Origin: Planctomycetota bacterium | GTDB lineage: Bacteria; Planctomycetota; Phycisphaerae; Sedimentisphaerales; Anaerobacaceae | Direction: 5' to 3' | Length of the DNA: 64,000 nt | NCBI GenBank assembly: GCA_030605475.1 | Contig: JAUWIG010000050.1 | Span: 1-64,000 of the forward strand | Shown: one piece after another, positions 59,083 to 64,000 of the stretch | Layout: each line of letters starts with the position of its first letter | Position numbering within the stretch: position 1 is the first letter of the stretch | Position numbers and translations under genes: made by a program | The notes under the pieces: model-generated | What the model was told of the DNA's origin: nothing | Database searches by the model: none | Seen by the model: only the letters and a program-made list of their open reading frames with translations

Positions 59083-60516
59083 ATGCAGGGCACAATCACG
59101 GATGAGGGTTCCCGCCAGGCGGGGTCCCAAATAAGTGCTATCAACGAGGCTCTCGCTGAGAAGGTGGGACCACAAAAGTATCGGATCTGGTTCAAAAATT
59201 CAACCAGACTGACACTTGCCGAAGGATATTTGAAAGTTGGTGTTCCAAACCTTTTCATAGCAAGCTGGATTGAAAACCATTTTTCAAACGAAATCAACCA
59301 CGCGGTTCGGGTGGTTACTGGTGGTAGCCGAAAGATTACCTTCACCATCGACTCAGAGCTCTCCGGCCACCAGAGGCGAACGCAACTGGATTCGCAGGCA
59401 CAGTTAGTGGAAAAAGCCCAGAATCGAACGCACAGCAGGAAAACCAAGGTACAGCCGCCCACAAAGAAAAAACTGAAATTAAGTCTGGAAACATTCGTTG
59501 TCGGCTCGTCGAACGAATTAGCCTACAACGCTGCAAAAGCGGTCGTCAGAGAACAACAATGCCCGTTTAATCCGCTGTTTATTCACGGAGGATACGGGGT
59601 CGGAAAAACCCATCTGCTGCAAGGGATTTGCAATGCAGTGGGAAAAAACCGACCCAAAACTAATTGGCTATATCTCGCAGCGGAGGATTTCGCCAATCAG
59701 TTCGTGCTGGCCTTGAAGACAAAAAAGCTGGAGGCTTTTAGACGCCGAATGCGACAAACGGACTTGTTAGCCATCGACGACATTCACTTCTTGGCCAGCA
59801 AATCCGCTACCCAGGAGGAATTCCTGCACACCTTCAATACCATCGACCTCGCAGGAAAACAGGTTGTTATGGCATCCGACGCACATCCTAAAATGATTGG
59901 ACAACTATCCGAAAAACTCGTCAACCGATTCGTCTCCGGGATGGTTGTCAAGATTGAACCGCCTGACTTCCAGACCCGATGCCAAATCTGCAAGCAATAC
60001 GCAACAACGATGAGAAAACATATCCCCGAAAACGTAATACGATACACTGCCGAAAATCTGCGGACCAATGTGCGAGAACTGGAAGGGGCTCTGCTGAAAT
60101 TAATCGCTTTCTCCTCACTGCAAAACGAAAAAATCAACCTGTATATGGCCAAAGAGGTTCTGGCTGAACACCTGGCCAGGACAGACCCGATTGTGCACAT
60201 ATCAGATATCGAATCGGCCGTCGCCACCTATTTCGGGATAACGCCGGCAAATATACACTCCTCCAGGAAAAACAGGACCGTAGCGCTGGCCAGGCATTTT
60301 AGTATGTACCTGGCCAGAAAGCACACCAATATGTCGTCCCCGGAGATAGGCAGATTTATGGGCAATAAAAATCACGCCACGGTACTTTTAGCCTGCAAAA
60401 AGATCAAAGACCAAATCAAGCGAAATGTGGAATTGCACTGGTACGGCTCGGCTGGGAACAAAATCTCCAAAGCCAGAACCGTGCTTGCCAAGCTTGAAGA
60501 GAGCATCTCCGGCTAA
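59083..60516 (+). CDS. dnaA: Chromosomal replication initiator protein DnaA
   Basis: At 477 aa: domain I (INEALAEKVGPQKYRIWFKNSTRL...VGVPNLFIASWIENHF), a Lys/Gln-rich linker, the AAA+ domain with Walker A HGGYGVGKTHLLQGI near residue 169 and Walker B LLAIDDIHFL, and domain IV with the box-binding motif MSSPEIGRFMGNKNHATVLLACKKI. Sensor residues follow in SEKLVNRFVSGMVVKIEPP. The ATG follows GGAG; a GTG two codons upstream is the alternative. Residues 8-16 (EGSRQAGSQ) come from a palindrome inserted just before domain I. No replication gene follows; the gene ends at a terminator. Confidence 0.96.
   Translation: MQGTITDEGSRQAGSQISAINEALAEKVGPQKYRIWFKNSTRLTLAEGYLKVGVPNLFIASWIENHFSNEINHAVRVVTGGSRKITFTIDSELSGHQRRTQLDSQAQLVEKAQNRTHSRKTKVQPPTKKKLKLSLETFVVGSSNELAYNAAKAVVREQQCPFNPLFIHGGYGVGKTHLLQGICNAVGKNRPKTNWLYLAAEDFANQFVLALKTKKLEAFRRRMRQTDLLAIDDIHFLASKSATQEEFLHTFNTIDLAGKQVVMASDAHPKMIGQLSEKLVNRFVSGMVVKIEPPDFQTRCQICKQYATTMRKHIPENVIRYTAENLRTNVRELEGALLKLIAFSSLQNEKINLYMAKEVLAEHLARTDPIVHISDIESAVATYFGITPANIHSSRKNRTVALARHFSMYLARKHTNMSSPEIGRFMGNKNHATVLLACKKIKDQIKRNVELHWYGSAGNKISKARTVLAKLEESISG
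59106..59128. repeat. In-frame palindrome at the start of dnaA
   Basis: GGGTTCCCGCC-A-GGCGGGGTCCC is nearly fully self-complementary. It is read as E-G-S-R-Q-A-G-S-Q and lies about 25 bp inside the gene. Confidence 0.85.
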
Positions 60517-60606
60517 ACACATCATTCAGATACGTCAACTTACGTCACAGCGAGTAATGTACGTGAAAAATCTGCCAAATACCGGGGCGCAAAAAAAATA
60601 AAAGCA

Positions 60607-60650
60607 AGCGGCAGCATCGCTTACGCCGATGCCGCCGCCAAAATTTTTTG
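60607..60650 (+). terminator. Rho-independent terminator of dnaA
   Basis: GCGGCAGCATCG and CGATGCCGCCGC form a 12-bp stem with one mismatch, followed after CAAAA by TTTTTT. It lies about 95 bp past the dnaA stop. AAAGGAGGAA, a Shine-Dalgarno-like word with no start codon, follows at 60650-60660. From there to 60903 I see nothing except the leader of the next gene. Confidence 0.75.
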
Positions 60651-60903
60651 AAAGGAGGAACTTTTTCTTTTTCACTATCATTTACGCCACCGCTGTAAAA
60701 CAGTTCGGCAAATTTTAAAAAAATGCCAAAAATCTTTAAAAAGCTAATCTTAGCCGTTCAACGCCATCAAATCCCGCCTGCAAAAAAACAGACAACCCCA
60801 AAGCTAACACCAAAAAGGCAAACACAGACTAAGGATTTGCGGTTAATGTCTATTCTGCTAAAATCATCGGCGAACCAATAACAACCTACCACAGGAGCGT
60901 AAA

Positions 60904-61374
60904 ATGGAATATTCGGTAGGCAAAGCAGGTCGAATAATCGCGGCACGGCTGTTCGAAGGCGAAGATATTTACGAATCAATCGAAGAAATCGCAAAAAAAG
61001 AGAACATCAAATCGGCTGCGGTGCTGATTACCGGCGGATTCAGGAAAGCTAACGTTGTCGTCGGCCCGAAGACAGAGCAGCCGAAAATCGTCGGCAACTT
61101 CAAAGATTTCGCCGGACCGGGTGAAATACTCGGCGTAGGAACAATATATTGCGATGATGAGGGGCCAAAACTGCATACCCATACCGCAATCGGCAAAGAC
61201 AACAAAACAATTATCGGCTGTCCACGCGGCGGGGCAAAAACGTTCCTGATTCTGGAAGTTACGATAATCGAAATCGATGGGCTAAAAGCCAGCCGCAAAT
61301 TCGACAAAAACACAGGCCTCAAACTTCTGCGATTTGAACAAAAACAGCTATTCCTCTTCGAGAGCACCGCTTAG
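60904..61374 (+). CDS. PPC/DUF296 domain protein
   Basis: A 156-residue PCC-type protein: SVGKAGRIIAARLFEGEDIYESIEEIAKKENIKSAAVLITGGFRKANV, GEILGVGTI, PKLHTHTAIG and a closing strand (TGLKLLRFEQKQLFLF). Plant members bind A/T-rich DNA through an AT-hook, which is absent here. Bacterial single-domain members form trimers of unknown function, with the THTA-type His cluster perhaps binding metal. AGGAG lies at good distance upstream of the ATG. Stands alone. Confidence 0.85.
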   Translation: MEYSVGKAGRIIAARLFEGEDIYESIEEIAKKENIKSAAVLITGGFRKANVVVGPKTEQPKIVGNFKDFAGPGEILGVGTIYCDDEGPKLHTHTAIGKDNKTIIGCPRGGAKTFLILEVTIIEIDGLKASRKFDKNTGLKLLRFEQKQLFLFESTA

Positions 61375-61401
61375 CAAGGCTAAACCATATTAAAATAGCT
61401 A

Positions 61402-61980
61402 TTATTCCCTCTGGCTAATCTCTTTAACACCCTTCTGGTCAACTTCTTTAACACGACCGAACCATACAAATGAAATAAGGATTAAAAAGGCGCCAGCCAA
61501 AAATAAAATTATCCGCCTGCGAGGTTCGCCGCATCGGTCGAGCCAGTCCGGTATCATCGGCTCGACAACTTTGTGACTGGGTTCCCAAACACCCTTTTTG
61601 GCATTTGTGGTCTCACTTAAATCCTCCATTAAGGCTCTCCTGACAGCGGCTAATTGCTCGGCTGTTGCTTTTGGGTAAATGGTGTTTGCATCCGCAGGCT
61701 CGGTGCCGAGTACAGCAGGAGCAACGCGCTTGACAAGATTGGGGTCTTTTCGTAACTGCTGCAACAGCGCATCATAGTCAACATTTAAGGATTTCAGCCG
61801 GGTTGTGCCTTCTTGCTTTGCCTTTAACAGTTGACTTTTATGATAACGTCCAACTAATTCACCGCAGATGATAGAGATGTACATCGCTGTTGCGCCGATG
61901 CTAAAAAAGACAACAAAACAGAATGCTCGGATAATATTTTGCTTTCGCATAACCCAGACTAAAAAACCCAGCAGGCACAA
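61402..61980 (-). CDS. Membrane protein with two TM segments, function unknown
   Basis: A 192-residue frame from a TTG with GGAGG just upstream; an ATG ten codons later (61950) is the alternative. TM1 at ~18-42 (IIRAFCFVVFFSIGATAMYISIICG), a ~110-residue soluble region (charged, helical; LQQLRKDPNLVKRVAPAVLG), TM2 at ~158-175 (IILFLAGAFLILISFVWF). I do not recognise the family. Convergent with the PPC-domain gene and downstream of enolase on the same strand. Confidence 0.7.
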   Translation of the reverse strand: MCLLGFLVWVMRKQNIIRAFCFVVFFSIGATAMYISIICGELVGRYHKSQLLKAKQEGTTRLKSLNVDYDALLQQLRKDPNLVKRVAPAVLGTEPADANTIYPKATAEQLAAVRRALMEDLSETTNAKKGVWEPSHKVVEPMIPDWLDRCGEPRRRIILFLAGAFLILISFVWFGRVKEVDQKGVKEISQRE

Positions 61981-62003
61981 TTATCCTCCCTCCACCGAAA
62001 AAC

Positions 62004-62040
62004 GGCTCTCACTTTGCAAAAAGATGGCAAAATGAGAACC
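62004..62040. repeat. TTTGC-family hairpin between enolase and the membrane protein gene
   Basis: TCTCACTTTGC pairs with GCAAAATGAGA (one mismatch) around AAAAAGATG. Same outer word (GAGAACC) and TTTGC core as the other copies. Confidence 0.7.
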
Positions 62041-62079
62041 TAAGTTTTGCACCTGCCACCTTAAAGCCCGTTTTGGTTT

Positions 62080-63450
<1,371 letters not shown>

Positions 63451-63714
63451 CTACTTATTTTTGCCAACCTCGTCAAGACTGTTAGAGACTTTTTCCATTG
63501 GGTCTCTAACGGCGTCAAGACCTGATTTCAGAAACTTTCTCCTCAGCCACCAACAGAGAATATTCAAAACGCCAATCAAAACAAACGCATAGAAAAGCCA
63601 CTGGTGCGACTTGGCAATGAATGCGACCATACCTGCTATCATAGCAAGTCCGCCGATACCCTGCCACCACAAAGCCAAAACTATCCCTGCTAAAGTGATT
63701 AAAAAGCTTGTCAA
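63451..63714 (-). CDS. Small membrane protein, 3' part of a frameshifted gene
   Basis: The 87-codon frame begins at a TTG that directly follows an in-frame TAA, so it is probably not an independent start. TM segments are ~4-30 (ITLAGIVLALWWQGIGGLAMIAG) and ~38-56. WWQGIGG fits the small membrane proteins of the DUF7670-like type that I associate with an RxxARxxGSL N terminus, which is present in the upstream frame. Residues 64-80 (LDAVRDPMEKVSNSLDEV) carry a GTTAGAGAC/GTCTCTAAC palindrome flanked by direct repeats. Confidence 0.6.
   Translation of the reverse strand: MTSFLITLAGIVLALWWQGIGGLAMIAGMVAFIAKSHQWLFYAFVLIGVLNILCWWLRRKFLKSGLDAVRDPMEKVSNSLDEVGKNK
63471..63521. repeat. GTTAGAGAC palindrome with 9-bp flanking direct repeats
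   Basis: GTTAGAGAC (63481-63489) and GTCTCTAAC (63502-63510) are perfect inverted repeats. CGTCAAGAC occurs on both sides (63471-63479 and 63513-63521), as a target duplication would. It encodes V-R-D...V-S-N, matching V-R-N...I-S-N of the rsmB element. Confidence 0.7.
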
Positions 63715-63904
63715 TTAGAAACAATTCTCCGGCCTTTAGCTTAAACGGATTATCCAGCCCTTCACCACTGAGAGTCTCGCCAACGAAAATAAACAACACC
63801 AAAGCTGCTAAAAGGCTTCCCAATATTCTGGCCACCCAGCGAACAAAGGTTATGCCACAGTTTCTTAATTTTAGAACACTATTCACTTCCAACTCTTCTT
63901 GCAA
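63696..63904 (-). CDS. 5' part of the frameshifted membrane protein gene
   Basis: From a TTG (63904) or an in-frame GTG six codons later, the frame reads RNCGITFVRWVARILGSLLAALVLFIFVGETLSGEG...KLKAGELFLIDKL. It then leaves the pattern. Dropping one base from the A5 run at 63701-63705 would join it to ITLAGIVLALWWQGIGG of the downstream frame, giving one protein of ~150 aa with three TM segments. A homopolymer sequencing error or a true frameshift would look the same here. Confidence 0.55.
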
Positions 63905-64000
63905 TCACTTATTGCTAATACATAAGCTATTATGTCAAAAGCTGCTTGTAAAGCGAGAGGTGGTTATTTCCCAAACGACACAGGACGATAGGCGTTCGGT

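Overview
The window looks like a chromosome segment of a planctomycete, most likely class Phycisphaerae (Sedimentisphaerales-like). The basis is inference from gene content, not a phylogeny. Supporting features are a complete Gram-negative outer-membrane and lipid A gene block with an LpxC-FabZ fusion, an H-X9-DG-type pseudopilin, a planctomycete-type 'NRRNAQKSTGP' hypothetical protein, an McsA/McsB pair, and a large secreted pectate lyase with repeated Fn3-like modules. Intergenic DNA is dense in short palindromes and word repeats.

Layout. 1-5.8 kb (minus): a truncated membrane glycosyltransferase, a UDP-glucuronate decarboxylase-type SDR, mtnA and uvrA. 6.1-8.2 kb (plus): a Fic protein with its own promoter/operator region, then endonuclease V. 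8.2-22.3 kb (minus): one long co-directional block in transcription order glmU-like, prs, rplY, pth, rpsF, ssb, rpsR, rplI, dnaB, bamA, skp/ompH, lpxD, lpxC-fabZ, lpxA, Gfo/Idh, with tRNA-Gln just upstream. It combines translation, replication and envelope assembly. 22.4-27.7 kb: accessory DNA with a Mrr-type nuclease facing a TIR-like protein, a small conserved planctomycete gene and many repeats. 27.7-31.2 kb (minus): ftsK and an isochorismatase-like protein lacking its cysteine. 31.4-37.1 kb: trmB (plus) convergent with the 1614-residue pectate lyase (minus). 37.9-44.3 kb (plus): aspS, a haem-binding (CxxCH) histidine kinase, coaD, a QueD/PTPS-like protein, mcsA and mcsB. 44.3-47.4 kb: a second accessory patch with a 21-bp tandem array, a membrane-anchored Mrr nuclease, a DUF4145-like protein, further repeats and a 40-codon ORF with a strong promoter and Shine-Dalgarno. 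47.4-64 kb: dnaK behind a sigma-54-like promoter, a pseudopilin, mnmE, yidC and a phosphoesterase (minus); lptB, def, fmt, rsmB, dnaA and a PPC-domain protein (plus); a membrane protein, enolase and a frameshifted membrane gene (minus).

The most unusual feature is a family of small palindromic modules. They occur both between genes and in frame inside conserved housekeeping genes. One type has arms like GGGTTCCC...GGGGTCCC around a variable inner stem (dnaA, mnmE, ftsK, lpxD, a Gfo/Idh gene, probably rpsF). A second type has GTTAGAAAT...ATTTCTAAC arms (rsmB and the gene at 63.5 kb). A TTTTGCGA hairpin is nearly identical in the ftsK coding sequence, between mcsA and mcsB, and between lptB and def. 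Different tandem-word inserts lie inside nfi, uvrA and mtnA. This resembles in principle the in-frame palindromic elements of Rickettsia, but the sequences here are different and I do not recognise the family. All calls are from reading the sequence; no search or folding was run.
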